Made by a program: the position numbers and the translations under genes. Below the pieces are notes generated by a model. It saw nothing but the letters and a program-made list of their open reading frames with translations, was not told the DNA's origin and did no database searches. Positions 6,867 through 14,571 of a stretch of DNA of 17,495 nt are shown piece by piece. The DNA comes from Chitinophagaceae bacterium (lineage in GTDB: Bacteria; Bacteroidota; Bacteroidia; Chitinophagales; Chitinophagaceae), in the NCBI GenBank assembly GCA_023229465.1, contig JALNZE010000038.1, positions 1-17,495 of the forward strand. The letters run 5' to 3'. The number at the start of each line of letters is the position of its first letter. Position 1 is the first letter of the stretch.

Positions 6867-9141
6867 ATTTAACTATTAGCTTTTTAATTTCGGTTACACC
6901 TTTTGATTCAATTCTAACAAAGTATAAACCTTTGGCAAAGCCTTCAACAGAAATGCTTCGATCCGTTTTTATAACTTTTTTAATGAGTCCTCCTGATGCG
7001 TTATAAATTGATATTAGGTCTGCACCAGTACCTGAAACATAAAATGATTTAGATGCAGGATTGGGATATATTGAAAACGATTCACTGATTGCGTTTTTGG
7101 TGTCAATGCCGGTTCCGGTTTTTGTTGCAGTGAGAACAACCTTATCAATCATAGTCCAGGCTCCAAACCAACCAGTTGCAGGATTAGATGCAGGATCGCC
7201 ATTATGAGGCAGTTCGAGTTGAACCGATTTCATCTTACCAACATAAGGTTTTCCCCAGGTAGGATCAAAAGCGGCAATGTCAATAGAAACAAAGTCTTTT
7301 GTCGGATCAAGTGTTGCATAAGAATAAACAAGTTCGTTGTTACTGTTTGTAAAGGTTACAAGGACTTTTACCGGTGATGTTGTAGGCCAGTTAAATGGTT
7401 TGTAATATATCTCCAGGTAAGGATATTTGCTTGCATCAAATTCATCATATTCAACCTGAACTGCAGCAAACCATAATTGCGGGCCCTGGCCGGGTGAATT
7501 TTCAAAATAGGTCATCTTCAATGATCCATTATCCCAACTTGCTGTTACATCACGACCTGCACCCAGGTCATGCCATCCCTGTGCATCTTTCTCAAAATCC
7601 CATACAATATCCTGATCTGACAAAGCAGCAAGATCCATTTTCTCAACATTCAGGGATAATATATGCTTCTTAATGGCTTTAGCGTTTTTTTCCCAGATTA
7701 CCTTTTTTTCAGAGAACCAGTTTAAGTCACCAATAGGCAATCCATCAAGTCCTCCGGTAAGTGCAGCAGAATTGGTATAAGTTCCATCAAACAAGGGCCA
7801 GGTTTCATTTTGACCCATCTTACCATCCGGATCCCAATACCAATTCAGACTTGTGAAAGCGGTACCACCATCATAATAACTGGCAAAATAGTCATTCTTG
7901 GTTGCAGGTAAAGCCCATGCAGCTAATATGGCAGATAGTGAATCTATACGATGATCTGTAAAGGTGGGATTAATATCGTATTTGTTATTTGCAGCTTTCC
8001 AATTAGGATATGCCATATTATTGTATATTTTAGACTGAGGATTCCTTGCCAGTGCAGTATCTAAAATTATACCGCGTGCAGGCGCATCAGGTGTCCAAAC
8101 AAGCGGTTGAAAGTACATGCTGTTAGCTGCTCCTTTTGATTTGGTCCAGGTATACAGTGCGTCCAGATTGTCAATAAATTGTTGATTTTTAAATTCAATG
8201 TTATTAGCAACAAAACTGGTCATATATTGGTAACCAAAAGGTTCCCACACCCCACCAACTTTTACACTATCGTCAGGGGCAGACCACAACAACTCTGACA
8301 CACCACCGATAGGATAATTGTCCCAGGCACCTCCTACCCAGGCTTTTTCATAAGGGATAACATGACAATCATACATTAAGTTGTTGGTAAAGAAAAACTT
8401 CACCTGGTTAGCCATCCAATCTATCTGGCACTTGTGGTGCAGGAAAGTGTTGTGATTTATCCATGTAACATTGCTTTTGGCAGAGAGTCCATCTGAAAAG
8501 ACTGCAGTACTCAATCCTATAAACGTATTATTCTCTACAAATAAAGTATCGATGCCGTAATCACTATTAGGGAAATGAAAGTTTACAGGGCCATTTACAC
8601 TGATAGTATTGTTTGTCAGCCTGTTTAGCAGACTATTTGTAATATAGATCTTTGGGCTTCCACCAGTGCAATGAATCGGACTTCCGGCCGGGTCAAGAAC
8701 ACAATTATCAATGATAACTCTGACATCGTTTCCTCCTATTAGCATAAAAAACTGGGGATTAAAGACCCCATCGGCAGTAGCATTGTTAAAATAGATGTCT
8801 CTCAGCGTAATATGATCATATGCCGTAAACATATAAGAAAATGGAACCCCGCCTGTACCACTTGTTTGTACAGTAGGCGGCATAGTAGGTTTCGGATCGC
8901 CGGCATCTGGAGTCCCCCCCCCTATAATGGTAAGCTTAAAACCGGTGTTATTGATAATCTCATCAAGAACATAATAGCCGTTATAACCGTTTTGCAAGCG
9001 GTAAATTTTGTTTCCGCCATTGGCCTTAATAGCAGCATTGAGTGTTCCTGTACCTGGCGCAACATCCAATATGTCTTGCGCTGTTGCTAGTAACGTACAT
9101 GCTAACATGCACGAAATGAACATTAAGTTAAATTTTTTCAT
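6865..9141 (-). CDS. Secreted right-handed parallel beta-helix protein with shared module and T9SS sorting domain
   Basis: A 758-residue protein with a signal peptide at residues 1-22 (ends ATAQ). Residues about 27-300 look like a right-handed parallel beta-helix: regularly spaced hydrophobic strands with asparagine-rich turns such as ITLRDIYFNN, VIIDNCVLD, IYITNSLLN, TLFVENNTF, TWINHNTF and FFFTNNLMYD. Such folds are typical of polysaccharide lyases, GH28 and GH91, but I see no diagnostic catalytic motif, so the activity is unassigned. Residues 300-505 are a helix-rich extension. The shared module covers 510-674, here placed C-terminally, and a T9SS type A domain covers 686-758 (SIYPNPASKSF, KGLYFVRIESKG). 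The C-terminal domain is highly similar to that of the GH32 enzyme. The gene starts 93 bases after the receptor stop and is probably co-transcribed with it. A run of nine G in the coding strand at 8914-8922 encodes Gly74-76 and could slip. Confidence 0.85.
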   Translation of the reverse strand: MKKFNLMFISCMLACTLLATAQDILDVAPGTGTLNAAIKANGGNKIYRLQNGYNGYYVLDEIINNTGFKLTIIGGGTPDAGDPKPTMPPTVQTSGTGGVPFSYMFTAYDHITLRDIYFNNATADGVFNPQFFMLIGGNDVRVIIDNCVLDPAGSPIHCTGGSPKIYITNSLLNRLTNNTISVNGPVNFHFPNSDYGIDTLFVENNTFIGLSTAVFSDGLSAKSNVTWINHNTFLHHKCQIDWMANQVKFFFTNNLMYDCHVIPYEKAWVGGAWDNYPIGGVSELLWSAPDDSVKVGGVWEPFGYQYMTSFVANNIEFKNQQFIDNLDALYTWTKSKGAANSMYFQPLVWTPDAPARGIILDTALARNPQSKIYNNMAYPNWKAANNKYDINPTFTDHRIDSLSAILAAWALPATKNDYFASYYDGGTAFTSLNWYWDPDGKMGQNETWPLFDGTYTNSAALTGGLDGLPIGDLNWFSEKKVIWEKNAKAIKKHILSLNVEKMDLAALSDQDIVWDFEKDAQGWHDLGAGRDVTASWDNGSLKMTYFENSPGQGPQLWFAAVQVEYDEFDASKYPYLEIYYKPFNWPTTSPVKVLVTFTNSNNELVYSYATLDPTKDFVSIDIAAFDPTWGKPYVGKMKSVQLELPHNGDPASNPATGWFGAWTMIDKVVLTATKTGTGIDTKNAISESFSIYPNPASKSFYVSGTGADLISIYNASGGLIKKVIKTDRSISVEGFAKGLYFVRIESKGVTEIKKLIVK
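7120..7614 (-). repeat. Shared module, copy in beta-helix protein
   Basis: Residues 510-674 of the beta-helix protein. It carries DIVWDF, GWHDLGAGRDV, SWDNGSLKMTY, GPQLWFAAVQV, FNWPTTSP, YSYATLDP, DPTWG, LPHNGDPASNPAT and WFGAWTMIDK. Here the module lies between the helix domain and the sorting domain, whereas in the other two proteins a copy follows the signal peptide. This shows that it moves as a unit. Confidence 0.88.
8914..8922 (-). repeat. Homopolymer run of nine G on the coding strand
   Basis: Nine consecutive C on the plus strand, read as three glycine codons in the beta-helix gene about 220 bases after its start. In other bacteria, runs of this length in the early part of surface-protein genes can act as slippery phase-variation sites. 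Here that is only a possibility. Confidence 0.6.
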
Positions 9142-9234
9142 AAGAATTGTTTTTAATGTTAGTACTAAAAAAATTGTTTTACATATAAATTCGGAAAAGC
9201 GTAGAACCCGATAAATTATTTTCTATAGTTATCT

Positions 9235-12200
9235 TTAAAATTTATACCTCACACCAAGGTCTGCCGTCACACCATATTGCTCCACACTAATGGGCCGATA
9301 CTCTCCTCTATACCTGATTCTGTCCTCACTATTGGTGAAATTAGCTACCTTAAATAAAATTTCCAGTGTGCCTTTGTTTTTTAAATTGAAACCATAGGAT
9401 GCATTAAAATCAAAACGGCTATATTGTTCTCTGATCACATACAGGCGTAAATCGTTCGGGTGTGTGCTTTGTATCTTTTCTGATGCATATTGATAAGAGA
9501 GATAGGCTTCAAACCCTTTTATTTTTGCGCCCAAGGTTACATTTGCCATGTGGTCTGGTATTCCTGTCATTGGCGTTACTACAACAGAGTCTTTTCGTCC
9601 CGTTAATTCATAGCGCGAACCAGCAGGTTTATACTTATATAGAGCTGTGTAAGGATTGGGAGACTCACCATGAGTATAAGTATAATTAGCACTCAATGTA
9701 AAGAAAGAGAGTGGTTTAGGCAGATACCAAAACGAGGTCTGCCACTCTGCTTCCAATCCACGGAGAATAATGTCGTAAGGATGATTCTCGTAAACAGTCA
9801 TATTTACCAGGTCATTATCTCTAAACACCGGATTTGGTATGGAGTCCCCTTGTATTCTTTTATATGATCTTGACCATAGTTTGTCCTGTACAGTTTTATT
9901 AAATCCTGTAATAGAAAGCAGCCCAATTTTGCTGTTATGAAATGTAAATTGCAAATCATAGCTTCGCCATAACTCTGACTTCAGATTCGGGTTTCCCGCT
10001 GTGTATGAGTAAGAAGATGCATCCTGAGCGCTATAATATTCAAATGGCGCCACCTCCGAACCTGGTCGCCTTAGAGTGTGGGTATAGGAGAAATGGGCAT
10101 AAAACCATTTGGTTGGTTTTATACGAAGGTGCATCATAGGAAGCAAAAACTTATCTTCACGACGAGCGAGTGTATCTATAAGCCCAAAAGCTGACGCCAG
10201 ATCTTCATATACAGAGTATGTACGCGTAACCGCATGACCCTGGTAGGCTTTCATATCTACTACAAGATATTCATACCTCAGACCGGGCATAAACATGAGC
10301 CATTTTCCAATATTAATTTCCGGCATGATATATCCTGCAGCATACTGTTGTGTTTGGTCCAGATCGTTCATTGCTGAAGAGTTTAAATCATAGATAAACC
10401 CCGAGTACTGGGGAATATCCTCCAAACCGCCGCTTGATCCTGCGAGGTACTTATCTTTTCCGTGTTGTTGCCATATATCATAAACAAGATTGTTACGATC
10501 AAATGAATACGTATCCCCATAAATATAATCGCCCCCCAAAAACTTATTTTCCTGCCCTGTTACTAACAGTTCAACAGCGGGCCTTCCTTTTGACCAGTCA
10601 AAAGTCTTGTCTATATAGTCTTCAAAAACGGCATTGCCGCCGGCAGCAGCATTGCCCAAAGTTCTATTAACATAATTATGAGTTAAGCGATATTTTCCTC
10701 CTATTTGAATTTTTCCATTGAATAAACCTGACCCAATTTCAAAAGGTATTTCATAATCCAGGCGAGGAGTTAAACTCCAGTTATTAGCTTGAGTTTGATC
10801 ATAGCTCATACCAATTAACTGTGTATTTACTAAGTTGCTTAATGAATCATCAAAGTGGTCGGCAATCTGTGCAGGTGAATAAACTTTTAAACTATCCCTA
10901 TATAAGCCATCAGCTCTGGTTTCAGAATTATAATTCCAGGATTTTGTGCCGGGAGTGTTAAGTTTGTTATAAGAATGGCTTATACCATAATGTAAGGATG
11001 AATTAAGAAACATAAAGTTGGTTCTTCCACTAAAGTCACTTGTAATCCCATAGTTTCTGTATTCTGGTGTTTCACTCATATTAACACCAATTGGAACAGT
11101 AGCAATAGTACCTTCCGGAGCATAAGTTTTTGATTGATTCGCTGTATAGGAATTACTCGCAGATACAAATGAGTGAAAATTAAGGGTAGTAGAGCTACTA
11201 GCTGCAAAATCTAACGAAAGCATCGCTGATTGCTTATAATTTATTCTTTCGTTAATATTAAAACCCATATTACTAATATAAAACGGGTCTCCAAGGTTTG
11301 TAGAGTAGTTGGTGTTATACCCTACATTCATTAGATTTACACTCCTGTTTGCACGGTCAGCATTCAGCGAAAGTAAGACCCCAAGTTTGTCATTTAAAAA
11401 GCGATTACTTACTTGTCCTACAAAATTATAATTGCTAAAATAATTGTTTAGAGCATTATAGCCGGACTGAGCCATAACTCCATAATGAAAACCTTTAGGG
11501 GTTTCCCTCAGCGTAAGGTCTATCGTACCTGCTACAGCATTACCTTCTAAGTTAGGTGTCAGAGATTTATATACCTCAACGCCTTGAAGTGCATAGGTTG
11601 AAATCACGTTTAATCCTACAGGAAGTGGCTCTCCATTTATAGTAACACTCGAATAACTTTGATCCAAACCTCTTAGCCTGAATCCTGCCCCCTCCCCACC
11701 GGAACGGTCAACTGAAATACCCGGGAGTCTTCCAATAGCCTCAATAGCGTTAGCGTCAGGGTTTTGTTGCAGCTTTTCAGCAGATATCACATTTTTTATG
11801 GTCAGGGAGTTGATCTGCTGCAGTCTGGCTCCAATTTGTCCTTGTGCCTGAGCAGTGACAACTACTGCACCTAACTCCTCAATTCCGGGATTCAATAAGA
11901 CGTTAAAATAATAGGGGGGCTTTATTTCAATTTCTTGTTTTTCATACCCGATAAACGATACGGTGAATGATTTTACATCACTGGGTATAATTAAACTAAA
12001 CTCTCCGCTAATAGTTGTAATCGTACCTATAGTAGTGTTATTTATTATAACAGTAGCTCCTGGTATTGCTTCACCTGATTTTCGATCCGAAATCTTCCCG
12101 CTTATTCTAATCTTTTCAGGTTGCCTGATTAAAGCTCGCTCAGTTTTATATTCCGGAGCAGCCTGTTTTTTTTCACGAAGTACAACAATCTGACGGCCGG

Positions 12201-12540
12201 AAATTTTATACCTTAGATTTGTATTAACTAAAGCCTGTTCCAAAATCTGCTGAACAGTAGCCTTTTCCAACTCAATGTTTAATTTTTTGTTCAGGTCCAC
12301 GTGGCTATCCTTGTAAAAAAAGATAAACTCACTTTGCTTTTGAATTTCTTCAAAAAGCTGTTTCATCGTCCCGTTTTTCAAATGAATTGAGATTTGCGTC
12401 TTCTGCGAATAAGAAGGATTCGCAAAAACACTACCAACGCCAATCAGAAGAAGGAACACTGTTATCTTCATAATTACAAATACACGTGGATAAAATTCCC
12501 AAAAACGCTGGGAATAAGCACCATTATAAAAAAATTTCAT
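9235..12540 (-). CDS. TonB-dependent outer-membrane receptor with N-terminal STN signalling domain
   Basis: This 1101-residue receptor probably imports an oligosaccharide (or another TonB-dependent ligand) across the outer membrane and reports it to the adjacent anti-sigma factor. The N-terminus has a short cytoplasmic tail and a signal segment at about 24-45 (ITVFLLLIGVGSVFA). An STN (secretin/TonB short N-terminal) domain follows at 48-122, then a carboxypeptidase-regulatory-like beta-sandwich at 145-218 (ISGKISDRKSGEAIPGATV), a TonB-box-like GAVVVTAQ at 224-231, a plug at about 245-345 (RLPGISVDRSGGEGAGFRLRG) and a 22-strand-type barrel to the C-terminal YKF. The plug end, NLEGNAVAGTIDLTLRETP, is like FecA/CirA-type receptors rather than SusC, and no SusD gene follows. 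The gene lies 132 bases after fecR-like and directly before the beta-helix gene. The start could alternatively be Met24. Confidence 0.93.
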   Translation of the reverse strand: MKFFYNGAYSQRFWEFYPRVFVIMKITVFLLLIGVGSVFANPSYSQKTQISIHLKNGTMKQLFEEIQKQSEFIFFYKDSHVDLNKKLNIELEKATVQQILEQALVNTNLRYKISGRQIVVLREKKQAAPEYKTERALIRQPEKIRISGKISDRKSGEAIPGATVIINNTTIGTITTISGEFSLIIPSDVKSFTVSFIGYEKQEIEIKPPYYFNVLLNPGIEELGAVVVTAQAQGQIGARLQQINSLTIKNVISAEKLQQNPDANAIEAIGRLPGISVDRSGGEGAGFRLRGLDQSYSSVTINGEPLPVGLNVISTYALQGVEVYKSLTPNLEGNAVAGTIDLTLRETPKGFHYGVMAQSGYNALNNYFSNYNFVGQVSNRFLNDKLGVLLSLNADRANRSVNLMNVGYNTNYSTNLGDPFYISNMGFNINERINYKQSAMLSLDFAASSSTTLNFHSFVSASNSYTANQSKTYAPEGTIATVPIGVNMSETPEYRNYGITSDFSGRTNFMFLNSSLHYGISHSYNKLNTPGTKSWNYNSETRADGLYRDSLKVYSPAQIADHFDDSLSNLVNTQLIGMSYDQTQANNWSLTPRLDYEIPFEIGSGLFNGKIQIGGKYRLTHNYVNRTLGNAAAGGNAVFEDYIDKTFDWSKGRPAVELLVTGQENKFLGGDYIYGDTYSFDRNNLVYDIWQQHGKDKYLAGSSGGLEDIPQYSGFIYDLNSSAMNDLDQTQQYAAGYIMPEINIGKWLMFMPGLRYEYLVVDMKAYQGHAVTRTYSVYEDLASAFGLIDTLARREDKFLLPMMHLRIKPTKWFYAHFSYTHTLRRPGSEVAPFEYYSAQDASSYSYTAGNPNLKSELWRSYDLQFTFHNSKIGLLSITGFNKTVQDKLWSRSYKRIQGDSIPNPVFRDNDLVNMTVYENHPYDIILRGLEAEWQTSFWYLPKPLSFFTLSANYTYTHGESPNPYTALYKYKPAGSRYELTGRKDSVVVTPMTGIPDHMANVTLGAKIKGFEAYLSYQYASEKIQSTHPNDLRLYVIREQYSRFDFNASYGFNLKNKGTLEILFKVANFTNSEDRIRYRGEYRPISVEQYGVTADLGVRYKF

Positions 12541-12601
12541 ACTTTTGTTTGTCGTTCATTTAATTAATACCGTGATAAAGCGTTGTTAGTTAAAATCTCA
12601 A

Positions 12602-12637
12602 GCTTGCAGATGGCAGCAACATCTGCAGGCTTTTTTT
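12602..12637 (+). terminator. Hairpin with T-run oriented on the plus strand, between fecR-like gene and receptor gene
   Basis: Arms at 12602-12612 and 12620-12630 pair over 11 base pairs, including one G-U, around a 7-base loop. Seven T follow on the plus strand. This is the form of an intrinsic terminator for plus-strand (antisense) transcription, though all genes here are on the minus strand. On the minus strand the same stem exists but is preceded, not followed, by the U-rich side, so it should not terminate the operon. It could affect RNA stability or processing between the regulator and receptor genes. Confidence 0.5.
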
Positions 12638-12672
12638 CTTTCTTAGGATCAAATCTGGTGACAAGCAAGTAA

Positions 12673-13842
12673 TTATTTAGGGTTTATTATAAATTTATTG
12701 TTTTCGTATTCATATATGAATGGTGTGGTTTGAGCTATGATATCCAATACTTCGGCAGGAGAATGTTTTAAATCCAGATTTCCTGAGAATGTCTCATTTT
12801 GCAATCGGACGTTTTGTAAAAGTATCTCAACATTGTAGTACCGTGTTAATATTTTCAAAATGCTGATCAGTTTTTCACTACAAAAAATAAGATAGCCATC
12901 ATGCCAGGACATATAATCCCGAGGATTTACCTGTTGCTGTGAAAAAGCATTTTTATCGGGGTCAAAAACTGCCCTCGCCCCTGGCAAAATAGTCAACTTT
13001 TTTTTAGTCAAAATTGCATTCCCTTTGTAGCTGAGTTCAACTTTTCCCTGCTTCAACACCGTGCTGGAATATTTATCGTCAGAATAGGCGCTGACATTAA
13101 AAACAGTTCCCAAAACTTTTACATCAAAGTCACGTGTTTTTACATAAAAAGGTTTAACTTCGGAATGTGTTACCTCGAAAACAGCTTCGCCGTCGATGTA
13201 AATCTCCCTCTTATTTTCAGAAAAAACCGCTGGATAAATCAATTTCGATCCGGAGTTTAACCAAACTTTTGTTCCTTCAGACAGCGTGATGAAAATTCTT
13301 TTTCCATAAGTAACAATTACTGTATTGTAGCCTGGTTTTTTTAAAGTTATTTCTTGAACAACTTTCCGAACTGTTCCAATGGTGATGTTCTTTCCATTTT
13401 CTGAATAGCGGATTTGTGATTCTTCTTTGCCAATCCGAACTTCCTGGCCATCTTGAAGGATTAACCTGGTGTCATGATCAGGAATGGCCCCTCTTAATGT
13501 TTGAGCATACTTAACGATTTCAGATGTGGAATTCATTTGGGAATACCAAATTCCTGTTAAAACACAAATGACCAGTAGTGCTGCTGCTGCTGATATCCGG
13601 ACGAGTTGTCTTTTCCACTTGAGTTTTCTGACCGAAGCTTTTATCAGGCTTTTTGTTTGCTCCTTTTCGGTTTCCGGGAAGGTACTTTTGTCGGATGTCA
13701 GAAATGAATAAATTTGGGATGCAGACTGGATGTTACTTTTGTCAGTATCTTCAATATTCTCACTGGTTTCCAAAAGTGCCGACTGCGCAAAATTTTCATC
13801 AATTAAAATATCTTCTGCCTTTAAGCTTGACTTTTTCTTCAT
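12673..13842 (-). CDS. FecR-family anti-sigma factor (DUF4974)
   Basis: This 389-residue inner-membrane protein should hold the adjacent ECF sigma factor inactive until the receptor signals. The N-terminal ~80 residues are cytoplasmic and would bind the sigma factor. A single transmembrane segment spans about 84-101 (ISAAAALLVICVLTGIWY). The periplasmic FecR domain covers about 175-270 (TLSEGTKVWLNSGSKLIYP, IDGEAVFEV, FDVKVLGTVFNVSAYSDD), and the C-terminal DUF4974/STN-like domain covers 308-389 (ILTRYYNVEI, FSGNLDL, TPFIYEYENNKFIINPK). Length and layout match the Bacteroidota FecR family. It starts 88 bases after the sigma gene, a spacer that holds an A8-CAAC-T8 palindrome at 13893-13912. 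It ends 132 bases before the receptor gene. The tight sigma, anti-sigma and receptor order is the classical FecI-FecR-FecA arrangement. Confidence 0.95.
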   Translation of the reverse strand: MKKKSSLKAEDILIDENFAQSALLETSENIEDTDKSNIQSASQIYSFLTSDKSTFPETEKEQTKSLIKASVRKLKWKRQLVRISAAAALLVICVLTGIWYSQMNSTSEIVKYAQTLRGAIPDHDTRLILQDGQEVRIGKEESQIRYSENGKNITIGTVRKVVQEITLKKPGYNTVIVTYGKRIFITLSEGTKVWLNSGSKLIYPAVFSENKREIYIDGEAVFEVTHSEVKPFYVKTRDFDVKVLGTVFNVSAYSDDKYSSTVLKQGKVELSYKGNAILTKKKLTILPGARAVFDPDKNAFSQQQVNPRDYMSWHDGYLIFCSEKLISILKILTRYYNVEILLQNVRLQNETFSGNLDLKHSPAEVLDIIAQTTPFIYEYENNKFIINPK

Positions 13843-13930
13843 TTTGGTTTCCTTTATAAAAAGGGAAAGAAGGATTTAGTCAAACCATAGACAAAAAAAA
13901 CAACTTTTTTTTCAATTATTTTATATCTAA

Positions 13931-14533
13931 TTATCTATCAGATACATAGCAGTGAATGGAGAATTTATCCTCCTGAATACTTTCCCGAAGTATTTTCAAC
14001 GCCCTGTAAATGGCGGTACGGGCCGATTCAACCGTCATATCAAGTATTTCGGCAATTTCAGGATAAGTCAGGTTATGCTCAAATTTAAGTGACAAGGCTT
14101 CTCGTTGCCGGTCTGTAAGTTTCTCCATGGCTTTCCTCAGTAAGCGGTTATTCTCCTCTTCGGTTTCGGAAGCAATAATCGAATCTTCAAATGCCAGTAC
14201 CTGATTGTCATTCGATGACATGATATTGTTGTCGTAAATGAGATTAATGGTTTTAATCTGTTCCTGATTGATTTTCCTTCGAAGGGAACGCAGCAAATAA
14301 AAACGGATACTATCCGTCATAGAAAGCCTATCCCTGTATTTGTATAAGTCAAGGAAAAGATCATGGATACAATCTTTAATAAAATCTTTGTCTCTGGAAA
14401 AATGCATTCCATAACGATAAAGTCCATCAGCGTATTGATCGTACAGCTCACCAAACGAATCATCACTACCTTCTTTGAAACTTTTCCAGAGATAATAGTC
14501 CTTATTTAGGTTCTTTTGCTTCAAATCGATCAT
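13931..14533 (-). CDS. FecI-like ECF RNA polymerase sigma factor
   Basis: A 200-residue ECF sigma factor that probably activates the receptor and enzyme genes downstream. Sigma-70 region 2 covers about 24-91 (SFGELYDQYADGLYRYG, DFIKDCIHDLFLDLYKYRDRL). Region 4 covers about 136-186 (KLTDRQREALSLKFEHNLTYPEIAEILDMTVESARTAI is spread across it), ending with a helix-turn-helix of the type found in Bacteroidota ECF factors. Size is typical of the family. The start codon at 14531-14533 fits region 2 spacing. Only about 25-40 bases separate it from the broken oxidoreductase gene on the opposite strand, so its promoter overlaps the junction. It is the first gene of the minus-strand locus. Confidence 0.95.
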   Translation of the reverse strand: MIDLKQKNLNKDYYLWKSFKEGSDDSFGELYDQYADGLYRYGMHFSRDKDFIKDCIHDLFLDLYKYRDRLSMTDSIRFYLLRSLRRKINQEQIKTINLIYDNNIMSSNDNQVLAFEDSIIASETEEENNRLLRKAMEKLTDRQREALSLKFEHNLTYPEIAEILDMTVESARTAIYRALKILRESIQEDKFSIHCYVSDR

Positions 14534-14557
14534 TTAAGCTACTTTTTAGCTGTTGTT

Positions 14558-14565
14558 CAAAGATA
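14558..14565 (-). promoter_or_regulatory. Candidate Bacteroidota -7 element for the sigma-factor gene
   Basis: The minus strand reads TATCTTTG, an exact match to the Bacteroidota -7 consensus TAnnTTTG, about 25 bases upstream of the sigma-factor start. I see no clear TTTG -33 element at the right distance. That position would already fall inside the truncated oxidoreductase sequence. If real, this is a promoter formed or altered at the junction. Confidence 0.4.
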
Positions 14566-14571
14566 GCTTTT

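Noticed and set aside
9142..9234. SusD-like gene or terminator after the receptor
   Set aside because: The 93-base gap to the beta-helix gene holds no gene and no hairpin with a T-run, so there is no SusD and no clear operon break here.
13893..13912. A8-CAAC-T8 palindrome between sigma and fecR genes taken as a terminator
   Set aside because: A pure A-T stem without a GC-rich base is too weak to be a convincing intrinsic terminator; it is noted only as an AT-rich spacer feature.
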